Made by a program: the position numbers and the translations under genes. From Rhizopus arrhizus (taxonomy: Eukaryota > Mucoromycota > Mucoromycetes > Mucorales > Rhizopodaceae), in contig JAKZZE010000014.1 of NCBI GenBank assembly GCA_024220505.1, positions 806,001-870,000 of the forward strand: a DNA stretch of 64,000 nucleotides. The letters are read 5' to 3'. Of this stretch, positions 22,107 to 32,723 are shown piece by piece; within the stretch, counting starts at the first letter, position 1, and each line of letters starts with the position of its first letter. The notes beneath the pieces are model-generated. The model was not told where the DNA came from. It ran no database searches and was given only the letters and a program-made list of their open reading frames with translations.

Positions 22107-23398
22107 TTATAATCTCTCCATATTGCGACATTTTGAAAATTGTCTTTGGGAATGACGAATCCAACCTCTACAGTTTTTTGCTGTAACTGCTTTTGCTTCT
22201 TCTATTCTATCAGCAATCATTTCATTCTTTGCAAGTGGAGTTTTGCGTACTACTGACTTAATTTTTGCCCAACATTCTTCAATAGGATTCAACATTGACG
22301 AGTAAGGGGGTAAAAATAAAGCATAATGTCCACTATCCCTAATTGCTTTCAGGACTTCTGGTGTTTTGTGAATGGCAGCATTGTCCATAACAATGTACAT
22401 GTTCTTCAGTCCAAGCTTGTTCAAAACAGAAACAATTTTTTCTACAAACAATGTAAAGTGTGATGAATTAGTTCCATGAGGTAAACTTCTTTTTATACCA
22501 GTAGCAGTTTTATGTTTTTTTCGGCTTGATTTTGGAACTTGTTGCGAAACAGCAATCCAATATACTCAGATTAGTGCTTTCTGCTTCTACATCCACTTCT
22601 GCAGGTTCACTTTTCTTAGACCATGCCACGGGACGTACCATGTTTTCCTTGAACCCGTTTTCGTCCACAAAAATGCATCTTCTTTTGTAAAAGGTTTCAT
22701 CATTCATTGCATCGATATGTTCAATAAATTGTTTACGTTGTTCAAGAGTATCATCAGAATTTCGGTTTACAAAACTTGCTTGTGTGCGAGTCAAAGTGAA
22801 TTCCAGCTTTTCAGTAATATGACGATATACAATGGATTCGTTAATTGTTAAGCCATGAAAAGCATCACAAAGAGATTCTGTAGCATCTTTCACAATGCAA
22901 GTAGAATGCTTTTCAACAAATTCATTTAAATATTGTGAGTGTTCCTCTGTCAGCTTTACTTTATTTTCTTTACGCTTGACTTCGAAAACTGGTTTGTAAC
23001 CAGGTAAGATGGTTTCTCCATTTTTTTCCCCATTGATCATTAAACTTATAAGCAGCTTTTAGTCCAATGCCAGCTTCCTTTGCAGCTTTAGAAACTTTAA
23101 AATTTTTGTTTTGCAACAGAGAAATAAATTGAGCAACATCTTTTGGCTTATACTTGGTTGGTGCCCAAATCATATTAGGTAAAGGTGTTGCTTATAAATC
23201 AATTTCCTCCATAGCCACTGCTGTATTAAAATGATCATCATCTTCATCCTCGGACAAGCTATCATCATCTGGAATACCTTCCATCTGATAAAACAACTTG
23301 ATAGCTGCTCCATCTTGTATTGGCTGATACTCAGGTTCTTCATCAGAAGCAAATTCACCAGAAGGTAGGTAATGGTAGAATTTAACTGTGTTGTTCAT
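22107..23398 (-). pseudogene. Decayed Tc1/mariner-like DDE transposase
   Basis: Reading down from ATG at 23398: an acidic N-terminal region (SDEEPEYQ ... SEDEDDDH), a helix-turn-helix-like region (VSKAAKEAGIGLKAAYKF), then a DDE_3-type catalytic domain with all three acidic residues visible: IFVDENGF, YIVMDNAAIH and NPIEECWAKI. Lesions: in-frame TAA at 23192-23194, a frameshift in the homopolymer near 23019-23031, and another in the T-run near 22515-22521. So this copy cannot make transposase as it stands. I could not find convincing terminal inverted repeats; CAGTAGAATGTTTAGGAAGG near 23439 is a candidate outer end without a partner. Confidence 0.75.
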
Positions 23399-23571
23399 GG
23401 CAAATAAAAGTAAATAGGTTAAGTTTATAAAAAATACAGTAGAATGTTTAGGAAGGACCAGAGTATTTATATCTTCAAGAAAACATCAAAGCCAAAAAGG
23501 CCAAGGCTGGTTATAAATTTCAGATATCAATTCTAAGCAAAGCAGCATTTGGGGGACAATGTTGTCCCTAA

Positions 23572-23795
23572 TTCACAGATTTGGAAAAGCTCTCAGGAAA
23601 AATATGCGTTGCTGACTCTTGAGATATTTATTCCCTGTGTTAAAATCTTCTCTAAAAAAAGTAGGCGTATTTTGCTTTGATGATAATTCTACTGCTTATA
23701 AATTTTCTCTCTTGGTCAAAAAAAGATTTCTCTTGCTCAAGACTACAAATTCTATTTTTATTTCACAAAAATTCTATTTTCAAACGCAAATCACT
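23572..23795 (+). repeat. Dispersed repeat, copy 2
   Basis: Inverted partner of 16598-16845. It starts beside the near-palindrome GGGACAATGTTGTCCC (23564-23579) and ends near GCAAATCAC. It lies about 170 bp upstream of the transposase start, so it may be the flank or end of that element or of a related one. Confidence 0.7.
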
Positions 23796-25621
23796 GTATA
23801 TGAATAATTACTTCAACTTAGCAGAACAAATGTATTGTTATTTTGACTTGTTTTTTGTCTAAAAAACATGAAATTTCATCTAAATTTCTTTTGATGTAGT
23901 CTCAGTTTTAAGTGGAAATACTGCTGCTCCGTCCCTCCGCGCACTGGAAAAGATCGGCTAAAAAACAATGAAGGTTGTAAAACAACACGAAACTACCATG
24001 CTTTCATGATAAAATCTACTCTACAAAAAATAAATGTGCTTTTTTTTAATAGCATTCAACATAATTTTGTTAAATAGCCAACTTGTTTGAGTCACTTTTA
24101 CAAAAACTAACGTTATCATTGAAAAATTAGCTTAAAAAAAACAAAGGATACAAAGGGGGACCGGTTAGCTTTTAATTTAAGAACAAAGAATTAAAAGCTC
24201 GTGAACATGCATTTGTATCTCAGTAACTCAGCGACATTAAGGGTTCGAGTAACCTTGTGCCTGAAGAGGGGAAAACGCCTTCCAGAAGAGATGTAGGTTG
24301 CACACATTTACAATTTACTTTCAGATCTGCCAAGCAATGACGCCTACTTGCGGCCATTGATAGTTTACTATATTTACTATTTGTATACTTGTGCTTCATT
24401 TAGGCATTTATAATAACAGATTTTTTTATCATGGCCTTTTAGTATGTCTTTTAAAGAGGCTTGTATTATTATTTTTTTAAAAAAAAAATATTAACATAAA
24501 ATAAAGGCAACATTAGTTATTCTTTGAGGTCATCCTAATGGCCATTTTTATCTTTCTTTTCAGAATTTCCTTGTTTTTTTTTAAAAAAAACAAGGTTTGG
24601 TAAACTGACAAAATAAGATTTTAGAAAGTTCCCGAGCTTCACCTAGCTTACACGACATTAATGAAAAGTTTAAAAAAGCAATTTGACTTTTATTTAACTA
24701 TAAACACAGAATGATAAGTCGTACTGTCTTTGATCGAATCTAGACATCCCTCATGATCTTCAAGAGCTTCTTGCTATTGTTGTATGTAGCTTCTATTTAA
24801 AAGTACCCTTCATAAAGATTTTGAAAGAGTAAAATAAGTAAGTTTAATAGAATACCATAATAAAAAGCATGCTTATAAAGTTAGTAAACTAAGCCAATGT
24901 TCCAATTTAACTGAATATATTGATCACCTATTCATTTTTGTTTTTCCAGCAAAAGATAAAAAAAAAGTTTTCCCTTAAAACGAGCCTAGTATAACCGTAC
25001 ATGTACTCATTCCTTGACATGAAAAGCGATACTCTGTGTTCTAAGAAAAGGTAATTTGCAAAACCAAGTTGTAACAATTTTCTATGTTATGCTGGTGTCA
25101 ACAAGAGGACTGCCATAGTGATTTGCAGATGCCTTTTATTTAGTCACTGATTGCATCTTTATAGAATACTAGAGCAAGTAATGGTATTTAACATGAATCG
25201 GTTCGCATTGTTACTGGCCTGTCAGGAATTCATGTATTCCATTCATCATTACAAAATTGGTTGCAACTATTAAATCCTTGCTAACTTTTAGTTAGGCACT
25301 CTCCGTGGTGTGGAAAGTGCAATATTATAAGCTTTCAAAATATTATATCTCTTCTCTACAGTCTTGTCATAAATAGGATGGTAGAAAGTGTAATTAAGTC
25401 TGTGGATGCCTACAGAGATGAGCTTCTATAAAATACTGAATATCTCAAACCTATCATGTCCCCTTTATGAGCAAAATAAAAAATGAATCCTTTTTTTTTG
25501 CCTTTAGATGACACGAACTAATGATAAAAAAGTGGTTCAAGTAAAGCGTGTCTTGTCTATCTAATTTTTCTCCCTCAAACTTTATTTACAATAAAACTAT
25601 TTCGCTAATATGCATTTCTTT
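23796..25621. other. Gene-poor AT-rich region
   Basis: About 1.8 kb with no supported gene. It contains T/A palindromes (around 24472-24489 and 24572-24589). The sequence GGGTTCGAGTAACC near 24239 resembles a tRNA B-box but no tRNA fold surrounds it. Confidence 0.5.
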
Positions 25622-26098
25622 TTACGTCTTGTCAGGTCTTTGAATGACAGTTTCCAACTTGTCACCAAGCTTAATGAATGTGTGACGTAAAACACGAGTG
25701 TCGACTGCAAGTTTCTTTCCAAGTTCTTGAACTATCAAAGGATTGGCATCAAAGTGCATTGTCCAATATCTAAAAAAAGTCAAAGTTTATTCCCATTGTA
25801 TACCTAATTTGTTTTTATTTACCTTCCATCAGTAAAGTATTCTTGATGTCTTTTGATTCTATGAGGAATCTTCATATCCCCCCAGTTATCAAAGCCTCGG
25901 ACAACACCACCTCGATTGAGGACTTGCTTTGCTGATGTCTTTAAAAGATCTTTCAAGTTGCTCTAATAAATTTAAAAAAAAAAAACACAATCTTTCCAAT
26001 TTAGTTGATGTAATCTTTTGCAGTCATATTTTCTTCTTTCTTTTTTTTACCTCCACAATGTTGTGTCGTGCTATACAAACTAGTTCATAAAATGGCAT
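25622..26098 (-). CDS. MRP17: Mitochondrial small-subunit ribosomal protein bS6m
   Basis: Protein of the mitochondrial 37S ribosomal subunit, the bS6 homologue (MRPS6; Mrp17 in yeast). Exons 25622-25769, 25823-25962, 26051-26098; 111 residues. Begins MPFYELVCIARHN, the first beta strand of S6. GGVVRGFDNWGDMKIPHRI matches the family's central R-G...NWG segment, and YWTMHFDANPLIVQELGKKL followed by VLRHTFIKLGD is the C-terminal strand-helix unit. No cleavable presequence is evident; the family can be imported without one. Confidence 0.88.
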
Positions 26099-26709
26099 TA
26101 TTTATAGATGCTTTTTATTGTTAAAAAGTATTCAGGCCCTGACAAAACACCATGGAATAATGTTCAATACTCCGACTGATTTTCATGTTCACACTAGATA
26201 GTTTCAGCTGAAGACCGTGGAAATATTTAAATACAATATGTTTAGTGTAGAACTAAAAGTACCAAGCTAATTGATACAAGCTATTATATTTAAATAAAAT
26301 AAAGCATCAGTACTTGATTTTTAAACTTAATTTGGCCAAAGACAAAGTGATTTGCTAGAGTATTTACAGATTACATTTAATACTCTGTATCATCTTGGTT
26401 CAATTTATTTATTGTACCTTGAAACATTTTCCCATTAGGAAATGCTTATTATGCCTTGCTGTACGTATCTACATAAACCCTGTACTATATACTGCTGTTT
26501 CATTTAGATTTTTTTCCCTACAAAAGCACTTAGAATGTATGAAGTTTGATACAGTAAGATTGCTGTCATTTTACGTGAATTGCATTTTCTAGAATTAATT
26601 GGTCAATAATAGAATCAGTAGCAGCAAATAATATCAAGCAATTCAGTACAAGAAAAAAGGTATAAAGGGAGGATATCACATATTTTCCTTTCTTGCGATT
26701 GCTTTTTAA
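26099..26709. other. Divergent intergenic region
   Basis: About 610 bp, AT-rich, between the start of the bS6m gene and the start of the secreted orphan gene. TATAAAGGGAGG at about 26661-26672 lies 38-49 bp before the ATG of the next gene and could be its TATA box. Confidence 0.5.
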
Positions 26710-27454
26710 ATGTTTTATTCATCAATCATCCTTTTACTTTTTATTCACTCAATCATTTGCTCTCCATTACTGGCAAATTATTTTACAAACAACTGTGTCA
26801 TCAACAATAAACTATTTCATGTAGATCAACAATTGGAATCTGATCCAGAAAATAAACTCAAAAATTTTGGTAATCTTAATAAACCAAAAAGCACCTTTCC
26901 TCAAGGTTGATTCTTTTTTTTTTCGAAAAATAGGCTACATTTACAGTTTGAATTCATCCACAGCCAATCTGAACGCGGATATTGACATAAAATCTGACTA
27001 TGTTATCCAAGAAATGAAATCAAAGCAAGCAGTTGCCGTCTTATCACATATAGCCTTCAGCGAATCAAATTCAACTTTACTACTACAAGGATGGATTAGT
27101 CCTACAAACAAGATTAAAATGAAGCAACTTGGAAATATCATACACTTGGATTTTCGTACGTACTCGTTTGATGCAGCAAAGCAAAAATGGTTCAGCAAAT
27201 TTTACAGCAGTACAAAAGTCACTGTCAAGATACAGAACATGAACAAGCAAGGTGATGATCAACAAAAGAATGATCAGAAGCTTGTTCTGGAGTTGACCCC
27301 TTACAATACTGTCAATGAGCGTATTCGTATTGCTACATCAAATGATGATGGACAGTGGATAAATTGGGCCATGTCATGCGATAAAGAAAGTAGTTATGTT
27401 CAACCACAAAAAAGAGAACAGTTACATGAAACGATTAAAGATGCAATTGTATAG
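26710..27454 (+). CDS. Secreted or lumenal orphan protein
   Basis: No family recognised. Exons 26710-26869 and 26934-27454; 226 residues. It starts with a clear signal peptide (MFYSSIILLLFIHSIICS). The rest is hydrophilic with alternating strands (SNSTLLLQGWISPTNKIKMK; KLVLELTPYNTVNERIRIAT), suggesting a beta-rich lumenal or extracellular domain, and has a few Asn-X-Ser/Thr sites. I chose the GTAATC donor at 26870 (64-nt intron) over a GTTGAT donor at 26906, which would give an implausible 28-nt intron; both keep the same frame. TATAAAGGG lies just upstream. Confidence 0.7.
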
Positions 27455-27523
27455 TAAGCTCTTGCTTTCTTACGTGTATATCGATAATAAAGAGAAAATA
27501 CATATACAACGTTTTCGGATAAA

Positions 27524-27559
27524 TTAGGGCTTTTGATTCGACGAGCCAGAAAGCCCTAA
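27524..27559. other. Perfect 10-bp inverted repeat (hairpin)
   Basis: TTAGGGCTTT (27524-27533) pairs with AAAGCCCTAA (27550-27559) around a 16-nt loop, about 70 bp past the stop of the orphan gene. It could be a 3'-UTR stem or chance; no Pol II terminator role is implied. Confidence 0.5.
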
Positions 27560-27620
27560 AGAAATAAGCCGATTTTTCATTTGACTATGTTGGTGGGACA
27601 TGTACTTCTTTTGTAAGCAC

Positions 27621-27883
27621 CTATAGATCATGAAAGGTTAATCGCTCTGGAATATCTTCAGTTATAGCAATAGAAGTATGGAGATAAAAGTACAATATTA
27701 CATCTTGATTTCTCTATTCCTTTACTTGTCTGCTTTGGCTTATGAAGAATATCACTGCCAGTGCAATCAAGAAGTTCAGTATACGTATTTCTTAACTACC
27801 TTTAATTCCCATCTTGCTCTGTCCCCTTTTTTTTGCCCTTCTTTTTGATCCTCTTCATTTGCTCCTTTTGCAGCGTTAGCCAT
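27621..27883 (-). CDS. Possible small two-exon gene (58 residues)
   Basis: Exon 27800-27883 begins ATGGCTAACGCTGC and encodes a charged helix (ANEEDQKEGQKKGDRARWEL). A GTAGTT donor and an AATAG acceptor lead to 27621-27713, which ends FHDL-stop in the same frame. The composition is protein-like and the frame is closed cleanly at both ends. I know no family with this sequence, and the donor is weak, so it may be spurious. Confidence 0.3.
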
Positions 27884-28226
27884 GACTTTATGATAGAAAA
27901 GGATACTAAATGGTTTTTCTAGTATCGGATAGCCTATCCTTTACAGACTTCCACTGTATACGTGTTATATAAAATAAAACAAATAGGATAGTGGCGCCAA
28001 CTTCATCATGAATATGTTTACTGGATGCATTTAAACATATTTTGGCAGGTATGATGTGGGGAAAGCAAACAACGATCTGTATTTGGACGATCTCCTGAGA
28101 AAGTTACCCAAAATGACAAACGGTCACCCCATCCTTTTCCATGGAGCCAAGCCTCCAAAAAATTATAAAAAAAGGGGCCATACTGGCCAACGACTTCAAC
28201 TTTTATCTAATTTCTCAACTTTAAAA

Positions 28227-29003
28227 ATGGGCAAAGGCGGATTTGGAGAACGCGGTGGACGAGGTGGTGGCAGAGGCGGCTTTCGTGGAGGTACAAAAAG
28301 ATGCTTTTTCGCATCCTGTCAGAAAATAACACATATATTTTAGGCCGTGGTGGAGGTCGTGGAGGCTTCAGTGGAGCTCATCAAGGCCCACCAGCCGAAG
28401 TTGTCCGTAAGTTTTGCTTTTTAGGCTCGAGTAAAAGAGGACTTATCAATTTGTTATAGCCATGGGATCCTTTCTTCATGCTTGTGAAGGAGAAATGGTC
28501 TGTAAAAGCATCAACCCCAAGATTCCTTATTTCAACGCACCTATTTTTCTTGAAAACAAATCACAAATTGGCAAAGTAGATGAAATTTTAGGTCCCTTAA
28601 ACGAAGTCTATTTCACAGTGAAAATGCAAGAAGGTATGATTGCAAAGTCCTTCAAGCCCGATGATAAGGTATACATTGGTACCGATAAACTTCTTCCTCT
28701 TGAACGTTTCTTGCCTAAACCTAAGGTTGCTGGCAAAGGTAAGGCTATATAAATTGTTTATGGAGAGAATTGACCGAATGTGCCTCTTTAGCTTCCAAGC
28801 CTACTGGAAACCAAGGACGAGTTGAAAAGAAAGGCGGTCGTGGCGGTGGCCGTGGTGGTAGCCGTGGAGGATTCGGTGGATCTCGCGGTGGATCCCGCGG
28901 TGGATTTGGTGGAAACAGCCGTGGTCGTGGAGGATTTGGTGGAGGCAATCGTGGCAGCGGAGGATTCCGTGGTGGTAATCGTGGTGGTCGTGGACGTTTT
29001 TAA
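28227..29003 (+). CDS. GAR1: H/ACA ribonucleoprotein subunit GAR1
   Basis: Core protein of H/ACA snoRNPs, which guide pseudouridylation of rRNA in the nucleolus. Exons 28227-28290, 28344-28406, 28460-28738, 28792-29003, all with phase-1 junctions; 205 residues, equal to yeast Gar1. An N-terminal RGG domain ([12 protein letters not shown]) and a C-terminal RGG domain ([13 protein letters not shown]) flank the Gar1/Naf1 core: [37 protein letters not shown] and [11 protein letters not shown] chose ATG 28227 because the family begins MGKGGFG-like and the upstream frame is not conserved in character. Confidence 0.96.
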
Positions 29004-29290
29004 TAGAAAAAAAAAAAAAAAAAAGTAGTTCACTTTGGCATGATCATTCAATAATTTTTTCTTGCTACTTTTAATAAAAAATGTGTAAATAAACAAAAGA
29101 AAGAGAAAAGAAGAAGGACAATTGAATTTAATGTGCTATATTCTATTTTATTCAGCAAAAAAGAAAAAAGAAAAAAAATTAGATAAACAAAAGGAGGTGC
29201 TTGGTCCAATGATGACTCGGTTCCTATCTTCCGCAATAAGGTTGTGTTTCAAACTTGTTTTCTTTTTTCTTTTTTTCTTATTCTTACATT

Positions 29291-30214
29291 ATGCCGCTAA
29301 TCTACAATAGTCTTCAAAATAACAATAGACCTAGAAGAAACTCAACCTCATTAGCCCATCATGTAAGTTAAAAAGAAGGAGAGAAAAAAAAAATCCAAAA
29401 GGCTAGCCTATAATAAGTTAACTATTATGCAAAGTTTCGTAATCGTTTACTCCAAAGAACATTTAGCTCACACGATTTAAACGACACTGAAGACTGGCGT
29501 GCCCCAAATCATACAAGGATCACACTAGAAGAAGAGGTTATGATTAGACGACCGATATTAGCAAGCATCGAATCAAATAGCAGTGGTCCAGACAGTGATG
29601 ATGAGGATGATGATGTAGGCACATTTCCTCACTCCCCTATTGATTTATATAGATTAGCCATTAGATCAAACAGTGAGATACTGGAAGATTTGACTTCAAT
29701 TTTTCGAATACTTCGGCAGATGAATGCGATCCATCGTATTTTCAACCATAGCAGTAATGTATTTGGCAGTACAGGAAGCTATGTTGAAACAGTGGATGAG
29801 GAAGAGACCAACATATTACTGGAAACTGGACTAGCTGACTTACAGTCTGTTTTAAGTCTAGAGCATAAAAGACAATCTGCACTGGCTTTACTCGCTCTAT
29901 TGACTTATCAGCAAGGACAGCATGGTTGTTCAGATCGATACCTTCGTCATTACCTTGATCCAAATGGCGAGTACAATCCTCGTTTGGCCATGTTTGCTGC
30001 TGCTATCTGTGATGATGATGATGAGAATCATTTACAGCCAAGGTCATGCCAGGATATCATGACAGCAGCAGAGGAAATGCTTGGACCTACGTGGTTAGAC
30101 GAATTTCATAAAGAGAAAGGATGTATGTTGAGAAAGATGCTTGAGAAACTTGCATTTGTTGCCAAAATACGGACAAAGATGCATAATCAATCAAACAATT
30201 TAATTATTCGTTAA
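29291..30214 (+). CDS. Uncharacterised acidic protein
   Basis: No family recognised. Exons 29291-29362 and 29435-30214 (GTAAG donor, GCAAAG acceptor, phase 0); 283 residues. The N-terminus is Asn/Arg-rich, followed by an acidic linker (DSDDEDDDVG) and a mainly helical region (EILEDLTSIFRILRQMNAIH; LEHKRQSALALLALLTYQQG). A second acidic run, CDDDDEN, precedes the last helices (EKGCMLRKMLEKLAFVAKI). It could be a cytosolic helical-repeat protein. Codon use and composition match real genes in the window. Confidence 0.65.
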
Positions 30215-31117
30215 CAAGAAAAAGAAGATGCGATAGAAAGTATTTGCTCAAAATAAAGCTTGATTCTTTGTCTTTATACTAATCCATGGTTTATTTGTAC
30301 GAATAATAATGAAATTCTTTAGTCTAACTTAGAAAATGGACAGATAGATATACCAAGGTTTGATACTTTCAAAGACAGTATGAAAAGTAAATAATATTGC
30401 TGTTGTTGTTACTATTTTCATATTGCTTATTGCTTGCATTTGTATGTATTTCGCATTTGAACTTTACTATTTTTCACTATATCTCGTGTTTTTATATGAA
30501 CAGTGGAAAACTCAACTTCAGGCCAGCTGCTTTATTTGTTTACTGTACTAATAAGTTTGTACAGCATTGACTAGTTGATTTTTTTTTTACTGATTACTTT
30601 ATTGTTAAGTGGAAATAATCAGAAAGACAAAAGCAGAGAGACATGTCATAGAAGATAAAGATGAAGACGTGTAATATTATGATCTGCTATAGGATGTAAA
30701 AGGTTCAACAGTTGTCTCTATAATTTTCTTGTATGCTAAAACCGTATATTATGTTGAGAGAAACATTTTTATTTCTCTTTTTTCTATACATAGTGAAACT
30801 AGAGATATTATGCTTTTTGAAACAAATATGTTTTGTATCTCCTTCTAAAAAAGTAAAGAGAGACAAGAAACAATCTAAGAGTATTTCTGGTTTTATAGTT
30901 AAACAATATATTCACTCTACAGGAAAAAAAAAAAAAAAAAAAAATTACTTGCCTCGAAACTTGCCTGTGATTTGGAATATGAATTAATAGTTTCGCTTAA
31001 ACAGCTGTTCATCATTTTATAATTATTTTTTGGTTACTGAAATACGTTTCCTTTATTTAAAAGGATTTATCAACTGGTAGTGCTTGAAAACAGCCAATGT
31101 TTGGATAAAGAATACCT

Positions 31118-31174
<57 letters not shown>

Positions 31175-31596
31175 TTATCTTGCATATCAGTTTACAGAAA
31201 AAGTATATCGCGAATAGAGGCATAATTATGAAAGACATGGGTTTCGAAACTATTAAAGGCAATTGGTTCAATTCTTTTGACAGATAATGAGGAAAAAGAG
31301 AAGGATGATAACGAACAGAGACAAAAAGAAAAGACGAAACAAAATAAATGAAAACAGATGGTGTATACACATTTTTTTAAAGGCTGTATACAAGAAAATC
31401 CCGTGTTGTATTATTGAATAATCCTAAAGTTCAACTTACCGTACTTGTGTTTGCTTCATTTCATGTTTAAAAAAGAACATTGATAAAGAGAAGCATGTAT
31501 TGAGTCGATTGATAAGAGACCAAATGAGATAAAAGGCCAAAGTATATAAAGAGACCTTTTTCTTTTGTACTTTTTTTTTTTCTTTGCTTACCTTCA
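30215..31596. other. Intergenic region with 52-bp poly(T) tract
   Basis: No gene seen in 1.4 kb. It includes poly(A) at about 30925-30943 and an uninterrupted run of 52 T at 31120-31171. A T-rich promoter tract precedes the phosphatase gene. Confidence 0.6.
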
Positions 31597-32723
31597 ATGT
31601 CTAGCAAATTATTAACAGCAATACCAGCCATTAAAAGATCTGTTTCAACATGCATACCCAAGCCTGCACTGGTCAAGCCACATTCGAAATGTTTACCCCT
31701 ATTTGATTTCTTTGCGGCAACCAAGCCAAAAATATCTTACATCATGGGACATGGAGCAGCTGGATTTGCCAAAAAGAGACATTTGATGCCTTCTATTCCA
31801 ATGCATTCTTCACATGTCCAAGTGGGAGAAGACGCATACTTTAGAAGGTCTGATGCGATAGGTGTAGCCGATGGCATTGGAAGTTGGGCAAATGTGACCG
31901 GTAATGGAATGAATGGTTGGTTTATTTCATTATTTTTAATATTGACTTGTACAGGAGCCAATTCAGCGTTATATTCAAGTCGATTGATGCACTATGCCAA
32001 CTTGGAAATGGATCGATTTGAAGATATAGAAGATCCCTATTTCTTTCAATACAACGACACAAGCCCTTTAGACATCTTACAGCGAAGTTACGAACAAAGC
32101 TTGAGTGAAATCAAAAAGTTAAAAGCATTAGGCTCCACCACGGCTTGTATTGCGGTCTTGCGCCATGATGAACTGCGAGTGGCTAATATCGGAGATTGCG
32201 GTCTATCCATCATTCGCAATTTAGATTACATCTTTCGAAGTGAAGAACAGCAACACGCTTTTAATTTCCCTTATCAACTTGGTCTATCCTCCAAAGATAA
32301 ACCTCAAGATGCACAGGTAAATAGCAATGTCTCTCTTATATTCTCTTATCACTGATCTCCCTTCCATAGCTTTTTTCAATTAAAGTAGAAAAAGGAGACA
32401 TTATTATAATGGCAACGGATGGACTTTATGATAATTTGTTTGATCAGGATATCCTAGAACTTGTAAAAAAACATATTCAAACCATCACAATTCCAGCTAC
32501 AGAAGATCGACCCGCCCGTGTATCTAACCTCCAACCACAGATCCTCGCTGACACTTTAGCAAATAAAGCAAAAGAAGTGAGTGAGATGAATAACGTTGAC
32601 ACGCCATTTCAAAAACGTGCTATGGAAGAAGGATTGTTGTTAGAAGGAGGAAAAGCAGATGATATCAGCGTGATTGTTGCTGTTGTAAAAGACTGTGAAG
32701 ATTCTCCTGATCGTCGTTTATAA
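31597..32723 (+). CDS. PTC7: PP2C-type phosphatase, PTC7 homologue
   Basis: Metal-dependent Ser/Thr phosphatase; yeast Ptc7 acts in mitochondria on the coenzyme Q complex. Exons 31597-31900, 31955-32316, 32370-32723; 339 residues. The N-terminus is basic and Ser/Thr-rich (AIPAIKRSVSTCIPKPALVK), consistent with a mitochondrial presequence. PP2C metal-site motifs are visible: GEDAYF, GVADGIGSWA, ANIGDCGLSII, MATDGLYDNL and GKADDISVIVAVV. Intron 1 (31901-31954) is exactly 54 nt, has no stop in frame, and would encode a hydrophobic insert (NGWFISLFLILTCT) if retained. Splicing gives the normal family sequence SWANVTGANSALYSS. Confidence 0.92.

Noticed and set aside
22060..23460. Terminal inverted repeats of the DDE transposon
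   Set aside because: CAGTAGAATGTTTAGGAAGG at the 5' side has no convincing inverted partner near 22070; only TGGTCC is shared.
24225..24290. tRNA gene suggested by GGGTTCGAGTAACC
   Set aside because: No A-box, anticodon arm or acceptor stem can be built around it.
26906..26933. 28-nt intron in the secreted orphan gene
   Set aside because: A 64-nt intron from 26870 with a better donor keeps the same frame.
28788..29096. Thr/Ser-rich minus-strand frame
   Set aside because: Antisense of the GAR1 C-terminal RGG repeats.
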